A stretch of DNA of 11,092 bases, taken from contig JBCCLJ010000227.1 of NCBI GenBank assembly GCA_039026915.1, forward strand, positions 1 to 11,092, in the 5' to 3' direction. Of this stretch, positions 1 to 6,801 are shown one piece after another; positions within the stretch are counted from its first letter, which is position 1, and the number at the start of each line of letters is the position of its first letter. The notes below the pieces were generated by a model. It was not told where the DNA came from. It saw only the letters and a list, made by a program, of their open reading frames with translations, and ran no database searches. Made by a program: the position numbers and the translations under genes. Origin of the DNA: JBCCLJ01 sp039026915. GTDB taxonomy: Bacteria > Acidobacteriota > Thermoanaerobaculia > Multivoradales > Multivoraceae.

Positions 1-74
1 GCTCGCTCACGCCGATGCTCCGGGCTATGACGCGCAGGGGGCAGCGTCGGCGAACGAGAGCCCCCGCCACCGCA

Positions 75-149
75 AGCGACGCGGCCGAAGGCCGCATGGA
101 GCACGCAGGTCGCGGAGCGACCGGAGCGTCAACTCAGGACAGCAACGCG
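75..149 (+). repeat. Left arm of a perfect 75-bp inverted repeat
   Basis: These 75 bases are the exact reverse complement of 187-261, compared base by base. The match stops on both sides (A74 against G262, G150 against A186). The spacer is 37 bases (150-186). The inner part, 128-149, is shared only with the partner arm and is absent from the third copy at 309-450. The arm contains the hairpins at 81-95 (GCGGCC-GAA-GGCCGC) and 108-122 (GGTCGC-GGA-GCGACC). Confidence 0.93.
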
Positions 150-160
150 GCTTCGCCGCG
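146..160. repeat. Small hairpin at the centre of the inverted repeat
   Basis: CGCGGC-TTC-GCCGCG forms a perfect 6-bp stem with a triloop, starting at the end of the left arm and reaching into the spacer. It overlaps a 16-base motif at 155-170 (GCCGCGTCGCTTGCGG). That motif recurs exactly on the opposite strand at 70-85 and with one mismatch at 365-380. The same hairpin geometry elsewhere in the block points to a REP-like unit. Confidence 0.7.
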
Positions 161-186
161 TCGCTTGCGGACGGTCTTGGCTAGCA

Positions 187-261
187 CGCGTTGCTGTCCT
201 GAGTTGACGCTCCGGTCGCTCCGCGACCTGCGTGCTCCATGCGGCCTTCGGCCGCGTCGCT
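187..261 (-). repeat. Right arm of the perfect 75-bp inverted repeat
   Basis: This is the exact reverse complement of 75-149. Bases 209-261 are also repeated in direct orientation, exactly 100 bases downstream at 309-361, with two mismatches (232/332 and 252/352). It carries hairpins at 214-228 (GGTCGC-TCC-GCGACC) and 241-255 (GCGGCC-TTC-GGCCGC), 12 bases apart. Confidence 0.93.
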
Positions 262-308
262 GACGTGCTCGGCGTGATGAAACCACGCCTCCGCTCGTCC
301 TGTTCGAT

Positions 309-450
309 GCTCCGGTCGCTCCGCGACCTGCGCGCTCCATGCGGCCTTCGGGCGCGTCGCTTGGGCCGCGTCGCTCGCGGTGGCGGGGGGCTCTCGTTCG
401 CCGACGCTGCCCCCTGCGCGTCATCGCCCGGAGCATCGGCGTGAGCGAGC
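309..450 (-). repeat. Third, divergent copy of the repeat
   Basis: Its reverse complement matches 1-127. Differences include T26 read as G, one extra C in a C-run, A74 read as G, about 14 extra bases in the middle, and C102 read as G. The hairpin at 314-328 is intact. The hairpin at 341-355 has a broken pair (GCGGCC-TTC-GGGCGC), so this copy looks older or less constrained than the 75-bp arms. Confidence 0.85.
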
Positions 451-517
451 GCAGCGAGCTCTGAGTCGATCGACGCGGCGATCGTCTGAAAGTCCGTGCC
501 GCAGCAATCCGGACGTT

Positions 518-531
518 GAGAGGCGCCTCTC
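518..531 (-). terminator. Possible weak transcription-end hairpin after the amidohydrolase
   Basis: GAGAGGCGCCTCTC is a perfect 14-base palindrome lying two bases beyond the stop codon of the minus-strand amidohydrolase. As RNA it could fold as a 5-bp stem with a 4-base loop. No T-run follows on the minus strand, so a rho-independent role is doubtful. Its position is the main argument. Confidence 0.3.
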
Positions 532-533
532 GC

Positions 534-1835
534 CTACCGCGCCCTTTCGACCAACGCCTCCGCCCTTGCCTGCGCCTCCGCCACGACCTTCTCCTCGTCG
601 AGCGTCACCAGCTCGCGGTTGCGCATCAGCCACTGTCCGTCGACCATCGTGTCGGTGACGTCGGCGCCTTTGGCCGAGTGCACGAGGTTGGCGACGAGGT
701 CGTGTCGTGGCGTCATGTGGGCAACGTCGGTGCGCACGAGGATCAGGTCGGCGGGGGCACCGACTTCGAGCCGTCCGCTCTCGGGGAAGCCCGCGATCTC
801 GGCGCCCACACTCGTCGCCATCCGCAGCAGGGTGTCGCCGGGCACGGCCCCCGGGTCGAGGCTCAGGTACTTCTGGAGGAGCGCGGTCTGGCGCATCACG
901 GCGAAGAGGTCCATGTCGGCGTTCGATGCAGGACCGTCCGTCGCGAGCCCCACCGTGACGCCGCGCTCGAAGAAGGGTGCGAGTGAGAACATCGGCATGG
1001 CGAGTTTGGCGTAGGTGATCGGACAGTGCGGCACTCGCACGCGCCGCTCTTCGAGAATCTCCAGATCGCGCTCGTCGACGACCAGGGTGTGGGCCGCGAC
1101 GAGTCCGCCGGGGACCTCGAAGGCGCCGATCGACTCGAGGTGCTGCACGGGCGTCATGCCGTAGCGCTCGAGAGACTGATCGACCTGCCTCTGGTCTTCG
1201 GAGAGGTGCGTGTGAATGCCCCGGCCGGTGTCGTGGGCGGCGGCGACGACCTCTTCGAGCAGTGGCTGTGAGCACGTGTAGGGCGAGTGGGGCGCCAGAT
1301 AGACGCGCAGCCTCGGGTGGCTCTCTGCGGCCATGTCCGCGTCCCAGGTGAGTGCCTTGCCGAGCGCGTCGCCGACCGCTGACCCTTCGCCGGGATCAAA
1401 GACCGTTTCTCCCAGGGCGGCCTTCATGCCGCTCTCGCGCACTGCGTCGGCGACCCGATCCATGTGGAAGTACATGTCGTTGAAGCCGACGCAGCCCGTC
1501 TTGATCATCTCGATCGTCGCCAGCGCGGCGCCCCAGTAGACGTCGTCGGCGCTGAGCACGTTCTCGATCTTCCAGACGGCGGGAAGCCACTCTGGGAAGG
1601 CCATGTCTTCGGCAACGCCCCGCTCGAAGGTCATCGAGGCGTGGCAGTGGCTGTTGAAGAGACCTGGCAGTGCCACGCGCCCGGTGCCATCGATGACTTC
1701 GTCAGCCCGCAGCGTGGCTGGGGCCTCGCCGAGATGGGTGATGCGCCCGCCTTCGACGACGAGATCGGCGCACTCGAGCCGCCGTCCTTCCGCGTCGAGA
1801 GTGAGGATTTCGAGATTTCGAATCAGCGTCGTCAT
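534..1835 (-). CDS. Amidohydrolase, MtaD/cytosine-deaminase-like family
   Basis: This 433-aa metal-dependent hydrolase is most like the 5-methylthioadenosine/S-adenosylhomocysteine deaminase (MtaD) and chlorohydrolase group, which remove an amino group or halide from a ring. All metal and catalytic positions expected for the family are visible: H63-x-H65, H210 with E213 in HLSE, H249, and D300 in ATDG. H183 (APHSPYT) lies where this family often contacts substrate. A short beta-rich part at both ends flanks the barrel, as in the composite-domain amidohydrolases. The usual HNP-SN-KL segment reads HCPITYAKLAMPM (270-282), so the substrate may not be MTA or SAH. No signal peptide is seen, so it is probably cytoplasmic. 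GGAGAG at 1844-1849, 8 bases upstream, supports the ATG. It starts 34 bp after the DUF885 stop, so the two are probably co-transcribed. Confidence 0.9.
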   Translation of the reverse strand: MTTLIRNLEILTLDAEGRRLECADLVVEGGRITHLGEAPATLRADEVIDGTGRVALPGLFNSHCHASMTFERGVAEDMAFPEWLPAVWKIENVLSADDVYWGAALATIEMIKTGCVGFNDMYFHMDRVADAVRESGMKAALGETVFDPGEGSAVGDALGKALTWDADMAAESHPRLRVYLAPHSPYTCSQPLLEEVVAAAHDTGRGIHTHLSEDQRQVDQSLERYGMTPVQHLESIGAFEVPGGLVAAHTLVVDERDLEILEERRVRVPHCPITYAKLAMPMFSLAPFFERGVTVGLATDGPASNADMDLFAVMRQTALLQKYLSLDPGAVPGDTLLRMATSVGAEIAGFPESGRLEVGAPADLILVRTDVAHMTPRHDLVANLVHSAKGADVTDTMVDGQWLMRNRELVTLDEEKVVAEAQARAEALVERAR

Positions 1836-1869
1836 CGAGGTGACTCTCCAGCGGGCTGTGACTCCGATC

Positions 1870-3681
1870 TCAAGGCAGGTCCTGGAAGCGCCAGGCCGCC
1901 GTGTGGTCCTTTTCGATCAGATCCCCGCGCAGACGCGCTCGGACCATTTCGACCGGCATGCGCCCGCCCCGAAGGATGGCGTCGTGAAAGGCCTTGTTCT
2001 CCCATTCGCCGTTCTCGACCAGCTCGCGGTGTAGCGCTCGGAATTGAAAGCCGCCCATCAGATAGGCCAGCTGGTAGAGCGGCGGATAGGTGCCCTCGAA
2101 AGAGCGCCGCACCTCGCCCAACGCGTTCTCGCGCTCGTGGCCCACGTTGTCGACGAGATACTCGACGGCCTCCTCCGGCGTCATTTCGCCGAGATGAAAA
2201 CCGAGCGACCAGATGACGCGTGCGCAGCGGTGCATGCGCCAGAAGAGCATGCCGATACGGTCTTCGGGTGACCTTGCAAAGTCCAGGTCCCACATCTTGA
2301 GCTCCCAGTAGAGCGCCCAGCCCTCGCCCCAGAAGGGCGTTCGAAAGGCGCGTCGATGGGAGTTGTAGCGGCTCGTCATGAAGCCCTGCAGATGGTGCCC
2401 AGGAATCAACTCGTGGTGCACCGTGGCGCGTGCGAAGTGCTCATTGTTGCCTCGCAGGCTCATGAGTTTCTCTTCGTGCGACATCGTGTCCGTCGGGAAG
2501 GAGACGATGATCGCTTCGCCGCCGAGGAAGAACGGGTTCATCTTCTGCCGCTCCGGAGACATCATCTCCATGCGCCAGACCTCCTTGGCCAGCTCGGGCA
2601 CGGTGACCAGATCGCGCTCCTCGATCCACTCGGTGGCTTCCAGAGCCAGATCGCGCACGAGGTCCGGCTGCTTCCCGGGCTCGACGTGCAGAGTCTTCAC
2701 CTTCTCGAGTGCGTCCTTCCAGTCGTCAAAGCCCAGCTCCTCGGCCGCACCTTCCATCTGCTCGCGGCACCACTCCATCTCTGCTTCGGCGAATCCGACG
2801 AGCTCTTCGGGCGTGTAGGGGACGATCTCCGAGGCGAGCTGATCGAGCAGCGCCTGACGCCCCACGGCGTCGCCGACGATCGGCGCGTCCTTGCCCTTCT
2901 TGTGGTCGAGCAGCGTTTCGCGCAGGAACTTGGTGTAGCCATCGAGCGCGCCTTTGGACTTCTCGAACGGGGCCTTCGTCCACCAGGTGAAGGTCGGGTC
3001 GTAGCCGGAGTAGTAGGCGTTCCAGCGCGATAGAACCTGGCTCAGGGCGTCGGTGACGCGGGCCGCACGATGGGCCTGGATCTTGGTCGGCGTCAGCGGC
3101 TCGGTCTCTTCGCTCGGTACCTCGTCGACCGCTTCTGGCTCGTCCGACTCCGGCTCGGTCTTCGAGGTCGCCGTCTCTGCGTCGCTGGATTTCCTGCCCG
3201 CGGCCAGCCGTTTCTGCAACGTCTCGATCTCGTCGGCGATGCGCTCGAGTGCACGCGCCGAGGCTGCTCCTTCGGCCGTCAGACGATCGCGGCGACGATC
3301 GTGCAGCGTCCAGATCTCTTCTGCGAACGGCAGCAGCTCGGTGACCTCCCCGAGCGTCTCCCCTTCACGCGCGAGCTCGGACCTGTTGAGGACGAGACGC
3401 TTGCGCAGCAGTACCCAGTCCACCCGTCCCTCGACTCCGAGAGCATCGAAGTCGAGAGACTCGAGCTCGTCGATCCACGCGTCGTAAAAGCGCGTCAGCC
3501 GCGTTCGACGCTCGGGCGAGTACGGCGTGTCGTAGCGGCGGAGCAGAACGCGCTGATCCGCCGAGTAGCGTTCGACCAGGTCCTCGAGCTCGCTGGCCGG
3601 AGTCGTGTCTTGGTTCGAGGCGTGGCCGGCGGAGAAGCACAGCCAGATCGCGGCAACGCAGGTTGCTGAGACTCGTTTCAA
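1870..3681 (-). CDS. Secreted DUF885 family protein, putative metallopeptidase
   Basis: This 603-aa protein has an N-terminal hydrophobic segment (about 5-21) after KR, consistent with a signal peptide and export to the periplasm or cell surface. The C-terminal half carries the DUF885 signatures HHELIPGHHLQ (422-432) and GEGWALYWE (452-460). The first resembles a metallopeptidase zinc site but with spacing unlike canonical HExxH. Family members are generally regarded as peptidase-like with poorly known substrates. Residues about 165-197 form a Glu/Ser/Thr/Pro-rich low-complexity insert, probably a flexible linker. The start codon is TTG (3679-3681 reads CAA on the plus strand), supported by GGAGGA at 3689-3694 with 7-base spacing and by the signal peptide that follows directly. 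The next gene is an amidohydrolase 34 bp downstream. A role in degrading peptides or amide-linked nutrients is possible, but that is inference. Confidence 0.88.
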   Translation of the reverse strand: MKRVSATCVAAIWLCFSAGHASNQDTTPASELEDLVERYSADQRVLLRRYDTPYSPERRTRLTRFYDAWIDELESLDFDALGVEGRVDWVLLRKRLVLNRSELAREGETLGEVTELLPFAEEIWTLHDRRRDRLTAEGAASARALERIADEIETLQKRLAAGRKSSDAETATSKTEPESDEPEAVDEVPSEETEPLTPTKIQAHRAARVTDALSQVLSRWNAYYSGYDPTFTWWTKAPFEKSKGALDGYTKFLRETLLDHKKGKDAPIVGDAVGRQALLDQLASEIVPYTPEELVGFAEAEMEWCREQMEGAAEELGFDDWKDALEKVKTLHVEPGKQPDLVRDLALEATEWIEERDLVTVPELAKEVWRMEMMSPERQKMNPFFLGGEAIIVSFPTDTMSHEEKLMSLRGNNEHFARATVHHELIPGHHLQGFMTSRYNSHRRAFRTPFWGEGWALYWELKMWDLDFARSPEDRIGMLFWRMHRCARVIWSLGFHLGEMTPEEAVEYLVDNVGHERENALGEVRRSFEGTYPPLYQLAYLMGGFQFRALHRELVENGEWENKAFHDAILRGGRMPVEMVRARLRGDLIEKDHTAAWRFQDLP

Positions 3682-3784
3682 TGTGATGTCCTCCCGGTGG
3701 AGGGCATCCTCTCATGAGCGTCTCGAGGCCCGTGAGCGCGGCGTCCCAGGTCGTCGAATCGCGCGATCGGGAGGGCCGTCCGCG

Positions 3785-5254
3785 TCAGCGATGCAGCGGG
3801 AGCCGGCCCAGGACCCCGAATCCTTGGCCCAGAAGCGGCCCGCTCGCGTCGGCGCGCAGCAGCTGCAGGGTGCCGCCGTAGTCCTCGAAGGTCTGCCGGG
3901 CGCTGGCCAGGCCCGTTGCCGAGGCGACGCCTCCGGGTCGCTCGGCGAAGGCGTGATCGAAGAAGCGGTCGGCGAGCTCGGGTGGAAGACCGTGGAGATC
4001 CTGATGGACGCGAAGTGCGACGAGCGAGCCCTGCCGATTCACCTCGACGTGGAGCTGCCCGCCTCGGCTCTCCGCGAGGCCCGCCAGCAGCGAGCGCAAT
4101 ACCCCTTCGACGGCGGTTGCGAGGTCGCCTTCGACGCTCCGCACGACGAGAAGCTCTTCTCTGGGAAGGCTGACCTGAGTTTCGACGCCGAGCAGACGAT
4201 TCTCCGGCTCCAGGAGTGCGATCTGGCGTTCGACCAGGGCCGGTAGATCGACCGCGCCCCAGTTCCGGCGAGGGGGCGCGCCGGAACCCGCCGCGTCGGC
4301 ATCAGATGCAGCGCTGAGGTGCGGCGACTGAAGGCGACGCGACGCGCGCACCAGCCAGTCGCAGCGATAGGCTTCCGCTGCCATGAGGTCGCGAGCGGCG
4401 CGCTCGAGGAGCTCGCCCGGAGCGCTGCGCATCATCTCGACCGAGGAGACGATGGAACGCAGGCTCTTCTCGATCTCCTCGATGGCGCCGGCCGAAAGGG
4501 CTGTCGGCTCGGGCGGCGTGGACTCGGCGTCCCGGGCTGGCTGGGAGGGCGGTCTCGCTGGGGCCTCGCCGCCGCGGTGTTCCTGCTGTGCGACCGATCC
4601 GCGGACTCGTGCCGCTTCGGCGACGCGCTCGGCGCGCAGGTCGTCCAGGTCCTGCACGACGCAGGGCAGCGTGCACAGGCCCGCGGCACTCGCGGCGGCC
4701 AGTCGTTTTGCCCCGGCGACCACCTCGAAGTCGTGGCCGCGCGGACGAACGACGAGCGGCTGGACGAGACCGAGCTCACGGATCGAGGCAATCAGGGTCC
4801 CGAGACCCTCACCTCGAGGCAGCGGCTGCCGCGTACGCAGTCGGCCGATGTCGAGATAGCGCAGCGGTGCGGATGCCGGCTGCGCTGAGAGCTCGTCGAC
4901 GTAGTGACGGTCATGGCGCATGCGGAAGCCCGGCGGCAAACCCTCCCTCTGGTCTTCCGACACTGAGGTTTCGTGGTCTTCGAGCTCCGCGGACGCGGGC
5001 GGTACGACGGCACGTCGAGCCCTCAGCCGTTCGCGAAAGGAGCCGTCGAAAAGCGCTCCGCGACCCGACTCTTCAGCCGCTTCGCCCTCGTCCGGCGGCG
5101 GCAAGGGCTCGGACGGCGACTTGGGCTCCTTGCTTCCGAACGGACGGCGCTCGGGCGTATGGCTCGACATGATTCTCAGCTCTGAACCGGACTCGACGCG
5201 GTACCGGCGGTGTCGGCACAGCGGTGCCGAAAAGGAACGACGGCGGGAGGCCAC
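3785..5254 (-). CDS. ParB-like domain fused to a degenerate histidine-kinase-like region
   Basis: Numbered from the GTG at 5254 (489 aa), residues 1-127 are mostly disordered and charged. Residues 128-210 match the ParB/Srx fold: LDIGRLRTRQPLP, then SIRELGLVQPLVVR, then VVAGAKRLAAA in place of GERRLRA. The ENxQR motif used by ParB for CTP is absent, as is the ParB helix-turn-helix. A linker is followed by a helical segment (252-310) placed like a HisKA dimerisation domain but with no phospho-acceptor histidine. Residues 335-489 resemble a HATPase_c domain: HQDLHGLPPELADRFFDHAF recalls the G1/F boxes and ATGLASARQTFEDYGG the G2 box, but the N-box asparagine and the DxGxG are lost. Catalytic kinase activity is therefore unlikely. 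The protein may act as a nucleotide-sensing or DNA-associated scaffold, which is inference. An internal ATG at 5170 (461 aa) is the alternative start. Confidence 0.75.
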   Translation of the reverse strand: MASRRRSFSAPLCRHRRYRVESGSELRIMSSHTPERRPFGSKEPKSPSEPLPPPDEGEAAEESGRGALFDGSFRERLRARRAVVPPASAELEDHETSVSEDQREGLPPGFRMRHDRHYVDELSAQPASAPLRYLDIGRLRTRQPLPRGEGLGTLIASIRELGLVQPLVVRPRGHDFEVVAGAKRLAAASAAGLCTLPCVVQDLDDLRAERVAEAARVRGSVAQQEHRGGEAPARPPSQPARDAESTPPEPTALSAGAIEEIEKSLRSIVSSVEMMRSAPGELLERAARDLMAAEAYRCDWLVRASRRLQSPHLSAASDADAAGSGAPPRRNWGAVDLPALVERQIALLEPENRLLGVETQVSLPREELLVVRSVEGDLATAVEGVLRSLLAGLAESRGGQLHVEVNRQGSLVALRVHQDLHGLPPELADRFFDHAFAERPGGVASATGLASARQTFEDYGGTLQLLRADASGPLLGQGFGVLGRLPLHR

Positions 5255-5264
5255 TTGCTAACAG

Positions 5265-5270
5265 ACCTCC
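5265..5270 (-). promoter_or_regulatory. Strong Shine-Dalgarno that favours the GTG start of the ParB-like gene
   Basis: On the minus strand this reads GGAGGT, 10 bases before the GTG at 5254. The internal ATG at 5170 has only a weak GAG-type match upstream. This favours the longer form, although its first 28 residues are arginine-rich and look less natural than the ATG start (MSSHTPERR). Confidence 0.5.
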
Positions 5271-5281
5271 AGAACGGGATC

Positions 5282-5329
5282 AAGCGCCTTGGGTCCGTCA
5301 GAGGCTTCACCTCGACGGTGAGGGCGCTT
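5282..5329 (-). other. Nested stem-loop between the radical SAM and ParB-like genes
   Basis: The 7-base arms AAGCGCC (5282-5288) and GGCGCTT (5323-5329) enclose an inner stem TCACC (5307-5311) / GGTGA (5317-5321) with a 5-base loop. The structure lies 18 bp past the radical SAM stop and upstream of the ParB-like gene. It has no clear T-run. It could attenuate or end transcription between the two genes, or be chance in GC-rich DNA. Confidence 0.3.
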
Positions 5330-5347
5330 CTGTGGGGAGGCTGCGGC

Positions 5348-6739
5348 TCAGTTTGCCTCGGCTCGTGTCCGCGACTCGATCGCCAGCGAGTACAGCTGCT
5401 CGCGCGCTCCTGCGTTCACTTCGCACATCGGCACGGCCTCCCAGACGCCGTTGCGCTGCACCGCTCCGCGAAAGGAGCAGGCCTGCAGGCGCTCGTTCAC
5501 CGAGGCGCAGCCGGACTGAACGGTCGCCGAGTCCATGAAGTTGTGCTGCACGACGTTGAGAATCGTCGTTTCGCGCAGCGCCCGGAGAGCTCCGGGGAGA
5601 AAACGGCGCCGGGAGAGCCCCGCCGAGCGGCGTACGTGCTCGATGTGGCGTACTACGTCGAGGAGAAAGGAAGGCGAGCGCGCCAACAGGGACAGGCGCT
5701 GCACGTTGGCCGCCAGACCGTCGTTGCCGCGCGTGCCAACGCCGCCGAAGATGCCCAGCGTACGGGCGACGACGCGCCGCGTCGGCTCGCCCTCGGGCAG
5801 CAGGTCGACCAGAGGCCCGCCGCGCCCGAGGCGCGCGACGAGGGCCTGTCGACTGCAGTCGGAGTGCCCGAAGAGGAAGGCGTCCTTGAGCAGGTCGAGC
5901 CCCGCCGTCTCCGCGACCGTCTGCCAGACATCGTCAGCGTGGACTGCCTCGTCGCTCATCCGTGTGCGGCCGACGTCCGCCTCGGTCTGCAGGCTGATCA
6001 TGCGAAAGGCGCGTAGTCGCCGACCGTCTTCCAGCAGCCACTCGAGGATGTCCGCGATGCTGTCTGCGTTGGCTTCGGTCACGGTCACGGTGTGCGCCGC
6101 GCTCACCGCGCAGCCGGTCTTCTCTCGCACGGCCTCGATGGCTTCCACGAAGCGTTGACGCAGTGGGTGGAGATCGGACTCGCGTCGTAGTCTCTTGAGG
6201 GGGTATTCCGGGCGCCCCGCCTGGGTGATGTCGATGTGAATTGCGAGCTTGCGGAGGCCGCCTTCACCGACGAGTCGCTCGAACACGTGTGGCTGATCGA
6301 GCAGCACCTGGCCGTGGGTCATGAGCATGGGCACGGTGCTCGCCTCGGCCGCGTAGCGCAGGATCTCGACCAGTTCGTCGATTCGATCTGCCTTCCAGTA
6401 GGCGTCGAGCACGTCGCCGCCGGTGATCTGCAGAGCGCCGTTCTCGCCGAGCAGGCGCCGGTTGGCGTCGATCTGCTCCTTCATTTCGGCGAGCGTCGGC
6501 AGAGGCGTGCGATTCGCGTTGCGCGGCAGGTAGCAGTGGGTGCAGCTGAAAGAGCAGTAAGCGGCACCCATGGTGTAGCCGCAGTGAGCGAGCTGGCGAC
6601 CGACGACCTGGTTGTCGGTCCGAAGCCCGTCCGGCAGCTCCTGCCAGCGCTCTTCGAGCAGCTGACGTTTCTCCGCTGAGACGGGCCGCAGGGCCAGTCG
6701 TGCGAGCTGCGCCGGACGACGGAGCCAAGACGCCATCAT
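5348..6739 (-). CDS. Radical SAM protein with cysteine-containing C-terminal region
   Basis: This 463-aa protein carries the radical SAM cluster motif C62-xxx-C66-xx-C69 (CSFSCTHC) and an ITGGD segment (105-109) in the position of the SAM-binding GGE motif. It should bind a 4Fe-4S cluster and cleave S-adenosylmethionine. After the partial TIM barrel (about 55-300) comes a C-terminal region with C411, C421 and C439 (C-x9-C-x17-C) in a conserved-looking context (QHNFMDSATV, NGVWEAVPMCEVNAG). These could bind an auxiliary cluster or form part of the active site; this is inference. The reaction is not recognisable. The start is the first of two adjacent ATGs, with AGGAA at 6746-6750, 6 bases upstream. 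It follows the DUF547 gene by 62 bp, so they probably share an operon. The open frame continues upstream to 7495, but that part merely shadows DUF547. Confidence 0.87.
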   Translation of the reverse strand: MMASWLRRPAQLARLALRPVSAEKRQLLEERWQELPDGLRTDNQVVGRQLAHCGYTMGAAYCSFSCTHCYLPRNANRTPLPTLAEMKEQIDANRRLLGENGALQITGGDVLDAYWKADRIDELVEILRYAAEASTVPMLMTHGQVLLDQPHVFERLVGEGGLRKLAIHIDITQAGRPEYPLKRLRRESDLHPLRQRFVEAIEAVREKTGCAVSAAHTVTVTEANADSIADILEWLLEDGRRLRAFRMISLQTEADVGRTRMSDEAVHADDVWQTVAETAGLDLLKDAFLFGHSDCSRQALVARLGRGGPLVDLLPEGEPTRRVVARTLGIFGGVGTRGNDGLAANVQRLSLLARSPSFLLDVVRHIEHVRRSAGLSRRRFLPGALRALRETTILNVVQHNFMDSATVQSGCASVNERLQACSFRGAVQRNGVWEAVPMCEVNAGAREQLYSLAIESRTRAEAN

Positions 6740-6801
6740 CGGAGGTTCCTGAGCTGGTTGGTGTGTGGAAGTTCGCGAGAGCAGAGCACGATCGCGGCCT
6801 C

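Larger units (their letters stand above)
1..450. repeat. Nested inverted-repeat block of REP-like hairpins
   Basis: This gene-free stretch holds three related copies of one repeat. Copy A (1-127, extended to 149) is inverted relative to copy B (187-261) and copy C (309-450). A and C match over nearly their whole length, apart from a few substitutions, a run of five versus six C, and about 14 extra bases in C that look like a small tandem duplication near 353-370. A begins at the window edge, so the repeat may continue to the left. The copies are built from 15-base hairpins with 6-bp stems and 3-base loops. Open frames run through both arms and give near-identical arginine-rich peptides from opposite strands, which is a consequence of the inverted repeat and not evidence of a gene. 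No transposase or integrase is seen. Confidence 0.85.

Noticed and set aside
15..436. Two near-identical arginine-rich open frames, on opposite strands, in the repeat block
   Set aside because: They arise because the two arms are inverted copies. Composition is skewed, there is no ribosome binding site, and the frames diverge after the indel.
1..450. CRISPR array
   Set aside because: Only three copies in mixed orientation, without regular short spacers, and no cas genes nearby.
421..1275. 284-aa minus-strand open frame overlapping the amidohydrolase
   Set aside because: It is very Arg/Pro rich, lies out of frame with a gene carrying all family motifs, and reflects GC-rich shadow coding.
2356..3033. 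225-aa plus-strand open frame inside the DUF885 gene
   Set aside because: It has no recognisable motif and no ribosome binding site, and it is fully antisense to a well-supported gene.
3785..5254. Functional histidine kinase or canonical chromosome-partition ParB
   Set aside because: No phospho-acceptor His, no N-box Asn, no DxGxG, no ENxQR, no helix-turn-helix, and no ParA neighbour.
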